Assembly (NCBI GenBank): GCA_030765645.1
Contig: JAVCCE010000017.1
Location: forward strand, 1-35,505
Reading direction: 5' to 3'
DNA: 35,505 nt
Origin: Candidatus Hinthialibacter antarcticus
GTDB taxonomy: Bacteria; Hinthialibacterota; Hinthialibacteria; Hinthialibacterales; Hinthialibacteraceae
The position numbers were made by a program, and so were the translations under genes. Positions 8,455 through 17,510 of the stretch are shown here, one piece after another. The notes beneath the pieces are model-generated. The model saw only the letters and a program-made list of their open reading frames with translations. It was not told the DNA's origin and ran no database searches. Position 1 is the stretch's first letter. Each line of letters begins with the position of its first letter.

Positions 8455-8970
8455 TTAGTTTTCGTTGGATTGGTCTTCGGTTTTTGAATACGCCCAGAAT
8501 GAGCGCGCCCATTGTTCTTGTACGGTCCGCCGGTCGCTGTCCCACCAGCGCAGATCGTCTAACAACTGCGCGTAATCGACGCCGACGCCTTTTGACTTCA
8601 GCAAACTGACGGCATGGCGCAGCCGTCCTGGCAATTCCTCACGATTGGCGTTGAGCAGGTTCACGAAACGCTTTTCAAGGCTGGAACTTTTTTCAGCGTC
8701 CATCCAGATGGAGTGAAAAGACGCACCCAAATTGCCGATGGTCTGGTGCTCGTCGTGCAGAGCGAACAACGACGCAACCAAATAGATCTCATCGCGTTCA
8801 CGCAACGTTGTCTTGTCGCCAAGAAAACGCCCGACGTATGGATAAACGTCGGCGACGGTCCCCGGCGGCTTACCAAGCCCACGGCGCAGGTGGGCGAGGG
8901 CGCCTCGGTTCTGCTGCTGTTTGAGCGACAGCAGGTAATCAATGAATGGATGACTTCGGTCACTGGGCAT
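8455..8970 (-). CDS. cse2: Cse2 (CasB), Cascade small subunit
   Basis: The 171-residue helical protein begins MPSDRSHPFIDYLLSLKQQQ and continues with GALAHLRRGLGKPPGT, the conserved Cse2 signature. Two copies form the belly of Cascade and steady the R-loop. A strong GGAGGAGG precedes the ATG inside the end of cse1, and the genes overlap by 11 bp. Length is normal for the family. Confidence 0.95.
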   Translation of the reverse strand: MPSDRSHPFIDYLLSLKQQQNRGALAHLRRGLGKPPGTVADVYPYVGRFLGDKTTLRERDEIYLVASLFALHDEHQTIGNLGASFHSIWMDAEKSSSLEKRFVNLLNANREELPGRLRHAVSLLKSKGVGVDYAQLLDDLRWWDSDRRTVQEQWARSFWAYSKTEDQSNEN

Positions 8971-10534
8971 AAGACTTTTCCTCCTCCATTTCGGACGATT
9001 GATGATTTTGTTCGGGGAACAATTGTTTGAGTTCGTAAGATAATTTGCGGCGGGCTTTGACGGCGGCTTGCAGCGAGCGCGCGGAACCGTCGAGACCGCG
9101 AAGGGTTATTTCGAGCGCATCGCGGGCCGTTTGCTGCAAGGCCTTCGCCCATTCGCTTTGGGCCGGTTCTATGTCATTCGGAAGGCCCAGATACAGATCA
9201 TAAAAAGCCGGTTCCAGTCGCGCCCAAAATTCCCGCGAGGAAGGGAAACTATTACGCAATTCCGTGACCTTGTTTCTGTCAGGCGTCCGGTCTGAACCGT
9301 CATACGGGGCGAGTAAATCAGATGCAAGAAACCAAAGTGTTTTGTTATGAAGCGACTTGTAAGTTTCTTCTGCAAGCGTGAGGTTTCGTTCGAGAGTAAA
9401 GACCGTGTTTTCGTCTTTGAGGTATACAATTGGGAGCGGGAACCGTTCATGACGCCAAATGTTGATTTTGGCTGCTTTACGATCATCCGGTTTGAAGCCG
9501 AGTATTTCGAGAGATATAGAGTGAAACTTCAGTTCTTTAAATTCAAATATAGCATTTTTGTATTGGCATACTGTTTCAGCAGGTTTTTTTAGTTGCGCTC
9601 CAATATGAATCAAGACAGAACTGTCGCGCCACAATGCTCTTTCTTCTTTTATTCGAAGTGGAATCCAACCGCTTTGTTCATCTTTTTTGACGTAACTAAG
9701 CATTGGGTCAAGCCATGGACCTTCTGTTATCGCTACACCTTGTTGAATTTGAACAGAATCGACTTTGCCTCTCTCATTGCAATTGAGTTTTAATCGTCTA
9801 GCGGGAATTGTCAGCAAATCCAGGTAGCCATACGGCAGACGTTTTTGTGGTACGATTTCATCCTGCTCCCAACTTGGAATATCTTTATACGTTGGGATAA
9901 TCGTTTCTGGATATTCTTCTCCATAGCAACAGACGAGATTTAAGCAAAACGTTTCAAAAAGCGTTTTGCCTTTTAGTAACACCAAAGAGCCTCTTACTAA
10001 TACTGCATGACTTAAAGGAAATGGTTTCGAGACGCCGCCTCCAACTGCAAAAGATTGAGTTGCAACAACATATCTTGCTGCATTTGCTGCGCTCCACTCT
10101 GGCGATTCGATAGATGTTGTGTGGTCAAATAATGTGTCATTGTTTCCCGACGCCATTTCTTGCGCTAATTTTGATAAAGAGTGCTTTTCTGCGTGAATCA
10201 CTTCATCATCAATAGACTGATAAAATGGCCGCTCAGGATGAAAGAGGTCGAATCGCTCTTTCCAGTTTTCAAAGTATGAGTCTAATACGCCATCATCGAA
10301 TTGGCCTTTTTGATAAAGCGCAAACCAACAATCCAAATCTTCAGGACCGAAGTTGCGATGAAGAATCGCAAGCAACAAGCGATGAAGCGAAGCCGTAACC
10401 AGGGGAGACTGATGACTGATTTCGCGCAATTGATGAGACTGCCGCAATACGTCGAGCAAGCCAAGTTCTTTTAGGTTCCCGTTTGAATCAATGCAGGGAA
10501 TCCAAGGCTCGTGAATGAGATTAAAAGACGCCAT
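8960..10534 (-). CDS. cse1: Cse1 (CasA/Cas8e), Cascade large subunit, PAM reader
   Basis: The 524-residue protein starts MASFNLIHEPWIPCIDSNGN, the standard Cse1 opening. It contains the conserved FHPERPFYQ (about 96-104) and a TLFDHTT segment (about 134-140). A four-helix-bundle C-terminal domain ends in QLFPEQNHQSSEMEEEKSYAQ. In I-E systems this subunit recognises the PAM and recruits Cas3. AAGGAGAAAGAGG precedes the ATG, and the gene overlaps the cas3 end by 14 bp. Confidence 0.96.
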   Translation of the reverse strand: MASFNLIHEPWIPCIDSNGNLKELGLLDVLRQSHQLREISHQSPLVTASLHRLLLAILHRNFGPEDLDCWFALYQKGQFDDGVLDSYFENWKERFDLFHPERPFYQSIDDEVIHAEKHSLSKLAQEMASGNNDTLFDHTTSIESPEWSAANAARYVVATQSFAVGGGVSKPFPLSHAVLVRGSLVLLKGKTLFETFCLNLVCCYGEEYPETIIPTYKDIPSWEQDEIVPQKRLPYGYLDLLTIPARRLKLNCNERGKVDSVQIQQGVAITEGPWLDPMLSYVKKDEQSGWIPLRIKEERALWRDSSVLIHIGAQLKKPAETVCQYKNAIFEFKELKFHSISLEILGFKPDDRKAAKINIWRHERFPLPIVYLKDENTVFTLERNLTLAEETYKSLHNKTLWFLASDLLAPYDGSDRTPDRNKVTELRNSFPSSREFWARLEPAFYDLYLGLPNDIEPAQSEWAKALQQTARDALEITLRGLDGSARSLQAAVKARRKLSYELKQLFPEQNHQSSEMEEEKSYAQ

Positions 10535-13205
10535 CCTCTTTCTCCTTTATCATATTTTTAATTGTTATTCCTAATTCAGGATCATATTCGAGTTGTTTGA
10601 TATCTGCGTCATAAATGCTGTTTTCAAATACGACGGCTCTGTAATGGCGCAATATCCGATGCGTCTTCCATTCATTGGGGATCAACCCTTCAGGCAAATC
10701 ATTTGTGCAGCCAAAGTACGATAATGAAACTGAAGATGAGATCAGTTGCTTGACTTTTTCAGATCGTGCTTTGCCCTCTTGCGGTAATTTTTTTTCATCT
10801 TCTGAAGCAAGGCAGACGATTTGAAGAGAGGGTGAAGTCAAACGCGTATCTGCTCGTAGTGAATGGTGTACATCGGGATTGTCTTCATCTAATTCGCGGT
10901 TCCATGAGGAAAGCGCATTTTTGCTTGATGGTTTTTTGATGGTTATACCGTTTGCTATGCTTTTGTGTTCATTTATTTTTTCTTCTGAACGGACTTTCGC
11001 ATCGCGCAATCGGTCATCGGCATCTTCGCTCAGGTCTCCGTAAACGCTTTCGATGAGGGATTCAAAATCGCCGGGAGAGGCGATGGTTGTGCGGTCGCGC
11101 AGCGCGCACCAACTGCGCAGCATAATGTATTCATCGTAGAATTTTGCGGAAAACACCGGGCCGTCGGTGCTATCGTTTGGCTTAACGATGCAGAGAGTTG
11201 GTTCGCGCAATGGCTTGGGACGCTTTTTGGCGTATTGTTTGTGACGGTGAAGGCGACCGGAGCGTTGAAGAATCAAGTCAACCGGCGCCATGTCGGTCAT
11301 CATGAAATCAAAATCTAAATCCAGGCTTTGCTCGACAACCTGTGTGGCAATCAGCACCGATTTCTTGGGGCGCGTTTCGCGGCGCTTACCGAACTGGGTC
11401 ACGAATTTTGTTTCTAACTCAAACCGCTTTCCCATAGGAAAACGGGCATGGAATAGCCCCAATTCAATCTCATCATCAATGAAAGACTGTTTGCAATGAC
11501 AGTAAACCTCTTGCGCCCGCGTGACTGTATTGCAGATGTACACTGCGCAACCGCCTTCGCGCAATGCCGTTTTTAAGCAGTCGCATATCTCGCCATATTC
11601 ATCTTCGACCCATTTTAAGCGCACAACGGATTTGCGTTCTTGCGACGCAGGAACATGGATGCACTCCACTTGATTATCTTCCGTGGTCAGCGTGACGCGG
11701 GGATACGGCGTTTCATTCGGGGATTCCAATTTTTTTGCGCCAAATGCGGCAATCATTTTCTCGCGCGTCTTCGCCGGTAGTGTGGCGGACAGTATGACGA
11801 CAGTGCAATTGAGCGCCGACAACCACTGCAACAGGCGCTCGAACAAAGTGAACATATATGCGTCATACGCGTGTACTTCATCAAAAATGATCGTTTTTCC
11901 CGCCAAGCCAAATAGTCGCAAAAACCCATGCCGCACTTGCAGGACCGACGTTAAGGCCTGGTCGACAGTGCCGACGGCAAACGGCGCTAACAGCCCCCGT
12001 TTTGGTTGAGAAAACCAATCCATTGCAGCAACGCCGCTATGATTGTCGCCATCTTGTTGAATCGCCGCCGCTCGCATGGTGTGATAGTCGTCATTCAGCA
12101 GCACATGGCTATGTAAAAGCAAGTTGTAGAATTCTTGCCCTGGGTGGCGCCTACGTAAGAATTCTTCGGTGCGGCTGTATAACTGGTTGCTGGCTGCCAT
12201 CGTGGGGAGCGCAAAATAGACTCCACTTTGATCACGTTCATTGCGCCAATATTCATGCAGAAACAATGCGGCTTCGGTTTTGCCTTCACCCATGGGTGAC
12301 TCAATGATAGCGAAGCGTGGTTGAGATTTTGTTGCATCCTTGGCTCGCGACTGGATTTTTTCCTGGAGCGGTCTCGGTGAAAAACTGAAGAGCGATTGGA
12401 AGATGACGGGTTGTTTTTCTAATGAATAACCCGTCCAGCGAATTTTATTTAATGCATCTTTGGCCTTTTGATTGCTTTGCTTCCAATAGTCTTCTAGGTT
12501 GTCGCAATCGGGTTGGTAACCGAAAAAAATGCTGTTCGATGCGATCCAATCAGCGAGACAAACAAAGCCCGCCAACCAAAACGCAGATGCGTTGTCCTCT
12601 TTTGTTAATGTCGGCCAATTATCTTGAGGGTGAATTATATCAAATAAACATTGAGTAACTTGTATTCTTGCATCGCTCCAAATTTTTGCCCGATCTTCTT
12701 TTGCTTTAAGATGTCTGGAAGTGTTATTAATGTCGCCTGGTCTTGGGAATACACCGTGATGTCCACCGAGAATGAATTGAATTTGACGTAATGAATCTCT
12801 TTTGCAAGATGCAAGGAGGCCGTCCAGACATTCCGGCAAAACCGCTGCCGAGACAAACCCGTGAGGGAGGCGATCATTAGATGAACTCGAAAGCGTTTGA
12901 TATGCATTTTGTTGAATGAGAAAATCTTGGGTTTGTCTCGGCGCGCAGTCCATGCATTGGAAGTAGGGATTTAACTTCCCTATATCATGCAACGCTGTGA
13001 TGAATGAAAGCCAATGAGGAGCGTATTCAATATTTGTATTCGTTTGGTGGGCCCAGTGTTGAACATCTGGTCGCAATCGTTCAGAATGGGCAAGTTGAAG
13101 ACCAACTGCAGCGGAATCAATCAGATGCAAGATTAATGAATGGAATTCTTCATCATCAGTCGTTTTGGCCCACAAACTAAATAAATCAATATCAAAAGTG
13201 TTCAT
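10521..13205 (-). CDS. cas3: Cas3 HD nuclease-helicase
   Basis: The 894-residue protein has an N-terminal HD nuclease (about 1-270) and an SF2 helicase. HD residues seen are H27 (LHLIDSAAVG), H73-D74 (ALHDIGK), H115 (RLPHGF), H149-H150 (GGHHGVFP) and D219 (LADWIASN). Helicase motifs are Walker A SPMGEGKTEA (303-312), DEVH (442-445), SAT (473-475) and motif VI QRSGRLHRH (647-655). All key residues appear intact, so interference is likely functional. Cas3 is recruited by Cascade to unwind and degrade the target. It is the first gene of the leftward operon. The upstream 176 bp has no clear promoter, and the ribosome site (AGGGATTGG) is modest. Confidence 0.97.
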   Translation of the reverse strand: MNTFDIDLFSLWAKTTDDEEFHSLILHLIDSAAVGLQLAHSERLRPDVQHWAHQTNTNIEYAPHWLSFITALHDIGKLNPYFQCMDCAPRQTQDFLIQQNAYQTLSSSSNDRLPHGFVSAAVLPECLDGLLASCKRDSLRQIQFILGGHHGVFPRPGDINNTSRHLKAKEDRAKIWSDARIQVTQCLFDIIHPQDNWPTLTKEDNASAFWLAGFVCLADWIASNSIFFGYQPDCDNLEDYWKQSNQKAKDALNKIRWTGYSLEKQPVIFQSLFSFSPRPLQEKIQSRAKDATKSQPRFAIIESPMGEGKTEAALFLHEYWRNERDQSGVYFALPTMAASNQLYSRTEEFLRRRHPGQEFYNLLLHSHVLLNDDYHTMRAAAIQQDGDNHSGVAAMDWFSQPKRGLLAPFAVGTVDQALTSVLQVRHGFLRLFGLAGKTIIFDEVHAYDAYMFTLFERLLQWLSALNCTVVILSATLPAKTREKMIAAFGAKKLESPNETPYPRVTLTTEDNQVECIHVPASQERKSVVRLKWVEDEYGEICDCLKTALREGGCAVYICNTVTRAQEVYCHCKQSFIDDEIELGLFHARFPMGKRFELETKFVTQFGKRRETRPKKSVLIATQVVEQSLDLDFDFMMTDMAPVDLILQRSGRLHRHKQYAKKRPKPLREPTLCIVKPNDSTDGPVFSAKFYDEYIMLRSWCALRDRTTIASPGDFESLIESVYGDLSEDADDRLRDAKVRSEEKINEHKSIANGITIKKPSSKNALSSWNRELDEDNPDVHHSLRADTRLTSPSLQIVCLASEDEKKLPQEGKARSEKVKQLISSSVSLSYFGCTNDLPEGLIPNEWKTHRILRHYRAVVFENSIYDADIKQLEYDPELGITIKNMIKEKEDGVF

Positions 13206-13381
13206 TATCCAATCCCTATTCGATTTTACATGACTCTATAACCTCCACCTGACATCTACTGTCACCCTAAAATAGAGAAGTCAATTTCAAACAGGAGTGA
13301 TACTGTTTAAAGTCCACTTTCAAATCTACCCATCGTTGCCATCCATGGCGCATTTATTATTAAACATGTAAAGGGAAAAGA
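13206..13381. other. gap between cas3 and abiEii
   Basis: The cas operon promoter should lie here on the minus strand. A TTGACT is seen near 13288, but no good -10 stands at the right distance. No terminator for abiEii was recognised, so read-through from abiE into the cas operon is possible. Confidence 0.4.
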
Positions 13382-14284
13382 TCAAGGTGAATTGAATAGT
13401 ATCTCTAAAGTCTTAAATTGCTCATCATATTTGGTTCGATTGCTTTCTTTTAATGTCCGTAGGTTTTGTAGTTTCCATTGTACGGCGGGGAATCGCTCGA
13501 AGTCGTATATCTCCCAGGCAGGTTCAAGATTCAATACGCTGAGCAGGAACGCTTTATCTTGATCTGACAGTGATTGATGAATGGTATTGATCAATGAGTC
13601 TCTTGTCTCACCGAATTCTTCATAAGAAAACAGTTCTTCAGACATCCCTTCAAACTGGGTGCTCATCGTTTTTCGTTGGTCAATCAAATTTGGATTCAGG
13701 ATTTCATGGAACGGCCTGTTGCTGCTCAGCAGAGTAAGAAGAAATCCTGTTTTCACTTCATCAGAAAAGCCTTCATTATTGAGCAAATACCGGACATCGA
13801 ATAAATCTCTGGGGTGTTGCCGATCTAGTGCAGCGCAGATTTTACTACCAAATAATTGTCCAAACGGCACAACCGGGATTACGCAATATGCGTTAAATTG
13901 TTCTTGCGCCTCTGGACAGAGAATTCGCTGCTCAGAGTTTGCCAACACACCTCGGTTAACAAGATTGATTTCAATTTTTATTGTTGAATGTTTTCTTGAA
14001 ATCAGAAGTTTGCCTACATCTGGCTTTTGCTGTACATGTGCGTCAGATATTACTTTTGACACGTTTTGCGTAATTCTCTCAAGCCCAATGGTAATTTGAT
14101 TAAGAGATGATTCTCTGTCCTCGAAGGGTACAAAGGTCAGGTCAATATCAACTGATAGCCTTGGCATATCACGAATGAACAAGTTAATCGCCGTGCCGCC
14201 ATGCAGAGCGAAGCAATCTTCTTTCGCGACTTCCGGCAAAACAGCCAGCAGCAGTTCAACTTGTTCTTTATAAAGTTGCTTCAT
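13382..14284 (-). CDS. abiEii: AbiEii/AbiGii-family nucleotidyltransferase toxin
   Basis: The 300-residue protein carries the DUF1814/AbiEii nucleotidyltransferase core. ALHGGTAINLFIRDM (26-40) holds the GG motif, and RLSVDIDLTF (42-51) supplies the two metal aspartates, D46 and D48. KIEINLVNRG gives the third strand. HPRDLFDVRYLL (about 155-166) matches the conserved C-lobe segment. In type IV toxin-antitoxin systems AbiEii acts as a growth-arresting toxin during phage infection. It overlaps abiEi by 17 bp on the same strand. All motifs are present, so the toxin is probably active. It stands directly upstream of cas3, as expected in a defence island. Confidence 0.88.
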   Translation of the reverse strand: MKQLYKEQVELLLAVLPEVAKEDCFALHGGTAINLFIRDMPRLSVDIDLTFVPFEDRESSLNQITIGLERITQNVSKVISDAHVQQKPDVGKLLISRKHSTIKIEINLVNRGVLANSEQRILCPEAQEQFNAYCVIPVVPFGQLFGSKICAALDRQHPRDLFDVRYLLNNEGFSDEVKTGFLLTLLSSNRPFHEILNPNLIDQRKTMSTQFEGMSEELFSYEEFGETRDSLINTIHQSLSDQDKAFLLSVLNLEPAWEIYDFERFPAVQWKLQNLRTLKESNRTKYDEQFKTLEILFNSP

Positions 14285-15050
14285 CGTTTCTGATCATTTC
14301 TGGCGGCAAAGTTATTTTGTATTTTGGTTCATAGACTCCATTTTCAACGATGCTTCGAACGCCGACTCCCATATCTATTTTTTCAGCATCTAATCTACTG
14401 AACCAGGCATGACCGGATTTTTCCGCCATAAACATGAAGAGCCTTTTGACTTTGATCGACTTGCATGTTTCGAGTAATGCCTGAACCTGGTCGGGCCTGA
14501 GGTTGTTAAGGCTTTCCATGATTTCATAGCATTCAGTGAGTTCTTGTTTTTTGGGGGCGAGATGGAGACATTCCAAGAGGGCGCGGATCGGGTTTGATAT
14601 CTTTATTTGAAAGTTATTAAAATTCAAATCAACCAGTCCTATTTCTGGCGGCAGAAAGTCAGACCTGTGATAACTTAGGTTCACTCCCCAGTTATGGTTT
14701 TTAAACCATTGAGGAAGTTTCTCGCCATTCTTACCAAACAATACAATGTTCTTTTGATCGAGTTCCAGGTATTGTCCTTTGCCGTGAATTGCCAGTGCTG
14801 TTCTACCGCCGGGATGGATTCGTGAGCCGATTTGTTTTTGTAGCGCATAGATGCCGCCTTCAAAACCAACTTGGTTTCCGGCGCGAATCAAGGCGCCATG
14901 CCCGATTGACTCAAACCAACCGTTTTTTTTGTAGACTTTTTGCAAATCGAGGCTATACCCTTGCCTGGTTAGCCAAGAGGATAGCAATACGGTTCCCGCA
15001 GGTTGGGAATCGAGAAGTTTCTTTAATTTTCTTCCGGTATTGGTATTCAC
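14268..15050 (-). CDS. abiEi: AbiEi-family antitoxin and transcriptional repressor
   Basis: The 260-residue protein has an N-terminal winged-helix region (about 1-70, LLSSWLTRQGYSLDLQKVYKKN...) and the conserved HPGGRTALAIHG segment (about 78-89). SNPIRALLECLHL (about 152-164) marks the C-terminal antitoxin domain. AbiEi proteins repress their own operon through inverted repeats and neutralise AbiEii. I take the GTG at 15050 as start. It lies inside a palindrome that matches a second one upstream. It overlaps abiEii by 17 bp. Confidence 0.87.
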   Translation of the reverse strand: MNTNTGRKLKKLLDSQPAGTVLLSSWLTRQGYSLDLQKVYKKNGWFESIGHGALIRAGNQVGFEGGIYALQKQIGSRIHPGGRTALAIHGKGQYLELDQKNIVLFGKNGEKLPQWFKNHNWGVNLSYHRSDFLPPEIGLVDLNFNNFQIKISNPIRALLECLHLAPKKQELTECYEIMESLNNLRPDQVQALLETCKSIKVKRLFMFMAEKSGHAWFSRLDAEKIDMGVGVRSIVENGVYEPKYKITLPPEMIRNDEATL

Positions 15051-15128
15051 AATACCATTTTAGGCCTTATTTCAAAGTAGAGCAATAGCATACTTTACTT
15101 TTATTCTCAAAAAGGTATTTCAAATACC
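15042..15128 (-). promoter_or_regulatory. abiE promoter with two matching operator palindromes
   Basis: Two palindromes share the same 6-bp arms GGTATT and AATACC around 3 bp: GGTATTCACAATACC at 15042-15056, over the GTG start, and GGTATTTCAAATACC at 15114-15128. Between them the minus strand has TTGAGA (15110-15105), 17 nt, then TATTGC (15087-15082). An outer pair, tttacttt at 15094-15101 and aaagtaaa at 15146-15153, encloses the upstream palindrome. This fits autorepression by AbiEi. Confidence 0.7.
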
Positions 15129-15159
15129 GATTAAGGAATAATTGTAAAGTAAAAATGAG

Positions 15160-15502
15160 AGTTGGAGGCATTTAAGAGATGATATAAACGCCCATCAGGT
15201 TCGTTGATGAGGTTAAATACGCAACCTTCCCTCGCGCGCGAAGGAGGTGCGTACTAATAGCGCACTTGCGTACTGTTTTAACACCAAAAGTTATAGTTTC
15301 CGTGCACTTAATCAAAGGAAACATTATTGAAATTGATTCTATCGTAAGTCTTTATTTATGAGAGAATTAGTAATTCGCTGAATTTGGAAACCATGTTCAA
15401 TGATAAGACTCAATTCAATGGTTTCCTATGATTCGTTAATACCCAAAAAGGGGCTAACTAATTTGCGCACTTTGCGTACCAATATTTATGATGTCTAACC
15501 AA
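15160..15502. other. gene-free stretch with repeated GCGCACTTGCGTACT-like motif
   Basis: No gene was seen. TGCGTACT occurs at 15248-15255 and 15267-15274, and TGCGTACC at 15473-15480. The last two are each preceded by GCGCACT, about 205 bp apart. A hairpin of 9-bp arms, GGAAACCAT at 15386-15394 and ATGGTTTCC at 15418-15426, lies between. These could be protein sites of the neighbouring element (an origin or att flank), but nothing proves it. Confidence 0.4.
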
Positions 15503-16297
15503 TTAAAGCATCTGGCTGGCGAGTAATTTACCGAATTCTACGCCCTCGTCATACAGCATCTGCGCGGCGGTTGCGGCTTCGCCCAGGTCTTTCATCCCGT
15601 TTAGGTCGGTTTCGATGTCAGGGTGGTTGAACCCGGTCGATACGCCATCCCGGTATTCCTGCGGCTGAGATAATAAATAATTTAACTCATCTGGCGGAAG
15701 AAAGACCGATTGACGGGGCGGGTTACCCAGCGCCTGCCGTGCAACGTCGTTACGCAGGTACAGGAGCGTATTATATTCTCGACGCTCCCGTTGTCGGGCG
15801 GCGCGGAAAACGGGGCGTAGGACGCCCTTCTCCATCCATTTTGACACCGTTCCTTTCTCGACGCCAAGGAAAGAACACACATCGCGGAATTCGACCAGGT
15901 CATTTTCCGTGAAACCCGACGCCTGCTGCATGATCGCATTATCTGTAGCCTCGTCTATCGTCGGCACCGGGCGCTCTCGGCCTGATATCTCACGACGGCA
16001 TAGCCTGTGGATCGCGCCGAACGAAAGAGCCTCGCGTTCGCGGATTTCGTCGATGTATCGGCGGAACACCCCATCGCTCACTTTCGCCAGCGTTTGACAG
16101 CGAGAAGCCAGAGTTTTCTCAATTCCTAAGTCCTTTAATTTAGGGATGTCTGGTGGGGTTGCACGGTGCAACTCCACCTCTTTTTGGTGTTGATTTCTCT
16201 CATCCCCTCGTGCGCCGTGTTGCTTTTCCATCTGTTGCAGATATTTACCCATTTCTCGCGATGCGTTGATATGGATTAGGCTTGCGTCATCGACCAC
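15503..16297 (-). CDS. Phage-type protein with LKDLGI motif and C-terminal HTH (copy 1, 5' end cut by amber codon)
   Basis: This is the only copy in the array with a long C-terminus (264 residues from a GTG). The N-terminal part (about 1-85) has INASREMGKYLQQMEK, then IPKLKDLGIEKTLASRCQTLAKV. That pattern is shared with a widespread uncharacterised phage/plasmid protein family (LGI..SSR.Q.LA). The segment at about 130-185 (ENDLVEFRDVCSFLGVEKGTVSKWMEKG...) looks like a MerR-like HTH. Sister copies show the gene once began about 45 codons earlier. Here a TAG at 16300-16298 replaces a CAG, so the GTG start is forced and has no clear ribosome site. Function is unknown, and a DNA-binding role is inferred from the HTH. 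It is probably a decayed gene. Confidence 0.6.
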   Translation of the reverse strand: MVDDASLIHINASREMGKYLQQMEKQHGARGDERNQHQKEVELHRATPPDIPKLKDLGIEKTLASRCQTLAKVSDGVFRRYIDEIREREALSFGAIHRLCRREISGRERPVPTIDEATDNAIMQQASGFTENDLVEFRDVCSFLGVEKGTVSKWMEKGVLRPVFRAARQRERREYNTLLYLRNDVARQALGNPPRQSVFLPPDELNYLLSQPQEYRDGVSTGFNHPDIETDLNGMKDLGEAATAAQMLYDEGVEFGKLLASQML

Positions 16298-16300
16298 CTA

Positions 16301-16470
16301 GCGGGTCAGATTGTGGGATTGCAGCAAATTGGTCAGTATCCGGGCGTAGTCCCTGATTTCTCTCAGGTCATCCAGGGATGCGGCAGCGTCGAGCGCCTGT
16401 TGCAAGCGTTCGATTATCGCTTCCGCGTATTTCTTCAACATAGCGTTCAAATACCACGTCCCCCACTTTT
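16301..16470 (-). pseudogene. Copy 1, severed 5' segment
   Basis: In the frame of copy 1 upstream of the amber codon the DNA still reads AIIERLQQALDAAASLDDL, then REIRDYARILTNLLQSHNLTR. This matches the start of copy 7 (MIGRLQLALDAAASLKDL...). It shares DNA with the out-of-frame tail of copy 2, showing where the two copies were joined. Confidence 0.6.
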
Positions 16471-16724
16471 GCCAGCGTTTGCACGCGAGAGGCTAGATTG
16501 TAGTTAATCCCTAAGTCCTTTAATGTAGGGATGTCTTCAGGCGCTCCCATCGTGGTAGTGCCGGACATTTGAACGCCGGGGTTTTTATCCATCTCCAATA
16601 GCATTTCGCCGATTGCCCGTGAGGCGTCCAGGTAGATAAGCGTGACTTCGTCGATGACTTCTTTGGTTTGCTGATGTTTTTTTAGAATTTTTCGGAGCGC
16701 GTCCGCGTGCGGTACGCGTTGCGG
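16368..16724 (-). pseudogene. Copy 2 of the LKDLGI phage-type gene, fragment
   Basis: The frame reads ADALRKILKKHQQTKEVIDE, then VTLIYLDASRAIGEMLLEMD, then IPTLKDLGINYNLASRVQTL. It leaves the family sequence after VEEIR and ends in an unrelated tail, because the DNA there is the 5' end of copy 1 in another frame. It belongs to a second sequence type (QTKEVIDEV) that differs from copies 1, 5, 6 and 7 (LTRQVVDDA). Its hairpin at 16538-16564 is decayed (8 of 11 pairs). Confidence 0.65.
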
Positions 16725-17010
16725 CGGTTATCTCGCGCTTGCAGAGCCGATGCACGGCAGCGAAGGTCAACGATTCGCCCGGCTTTTCGAGCAACTCATG
16801 GATATATCGGTCATAGACAGGGCGATTGACTCGCGCCAGCGTTTGAACGCGAGACGCCAACATCTTGTCTATCCCTAAGCCTTTTAATGTAGGGATGCTA
16901 TCGGGCGGTAACATCGTGTTACCGCCCGATACCTGATCTTGAATATTACCCTTGACGCCGGGGTTCTTTTCCATGTTGAGAAGAAACTCGCCGATTGACC
17001 GCGAGAGGCG
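16700..17010 (-). pseudogene. Copy 3 of the LKDLGI phage-type gene, fragment
   Basis: The frame reads IGEFLLNMEKNPGVKG, then GGNTMLPPDSIPTLKGLGID, then AVHRLCKREITAATR, so it extends past the junction used by copies 2, 6 and 7 into the region shared only with copy 1. It then runs out of frame into copy 2. It has the longest hairpin: arms TATCGGGCGGTAAC and GTTACCGCCCGATA at 16899-16931. The 5' end is missing where it meets copy 4. Confidence 0.65.
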
Positions 17011-17236
17011 TAAGTTTTCTCTATTCCTAAACCCTTTAATGTTGGGGGCTCAACCGGTAACACTCTGTTACCGGTTGAATTCTTTCCGCCGTTATTCTTT
17101 TCCGTTGCCAGTAACTTCTCACCGAATGCGCGTGAGTTGTCCAGGTGAATAATCGTGACTTCGTCGATCACCTCTTTGGTTTGTTGATGGGCGCAGAGGT
17201 GATAAAATGTGAGATAACTATTCTTATGTGATTCCC
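17010..17236 (-). pseudogene. Copy 4 of the LKDLGI phage-type gene, fragment
   Basis: The frame reads YHLCAHQQTKEVIDEVTIIH, then LDNSRAFGEKLLATEKNN, then PPTLKGLGIEKTYASR. It stops matching at both ends and is fused to copies 5 and 3. Copies 3 and 4 have hairpin centres 149 bp apart, and 149 plus the next gap of 212 equals 361, one normal period. A deletion within a former unit is therefore likely. The hairpin at 17051-17077 is perfect (arms CAACCGGTAAC and GTTACCGGTTG). Confidence 0.65.
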
Positions 17237-17510
17237 TAAGTCCTTTAATGTAGGGATGTCCTCCCGTGGTTGCATCGTGCAACCGCCGGACATTTGAACG
17301 CCTGGGTTTTTGTCCATCTGTTGCAAATATCTACCCATTTCGCGTGAAGCGTTGATATGAATGAGGCCTACGTCATCGACCGCCTGGCGGGTCAGGTTGT
17401 GGGCTTGAAGTAAATTGGTGAGTATCCGGGCTTAATCCCGAACCTCTTTCAGGTCTTTCAAAGACGCTGCCGCGTCAAGCGCTTGCTGCAAACGCCCGAT
17501 CATGGCGTTG
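17236..17510 (-). pseudogene. Copy 5 of the LKDLGI phage-type gene, fragment
   Basis: It starts like copy 7 (MIGRLQQALDAAASLKDL from 17503) but has TAA at 17434-17432 in place of the Tyr codon of RDYARIL. After IPTLKDLG it runs into copy 4 sequence. The same TAA occurs at the same codon in copy 6, so the nonsense change predates, or was copied during, the duplication. Confidence 0.65.

Noticed and set aside
15503-15525. GCTGGCGA in the end of copy 1 as a possible att match to the tRNA-Thr 3' end
   Set aside because: Only 8 bp match and it lies within coding sequence; too short to call a direct repeat.
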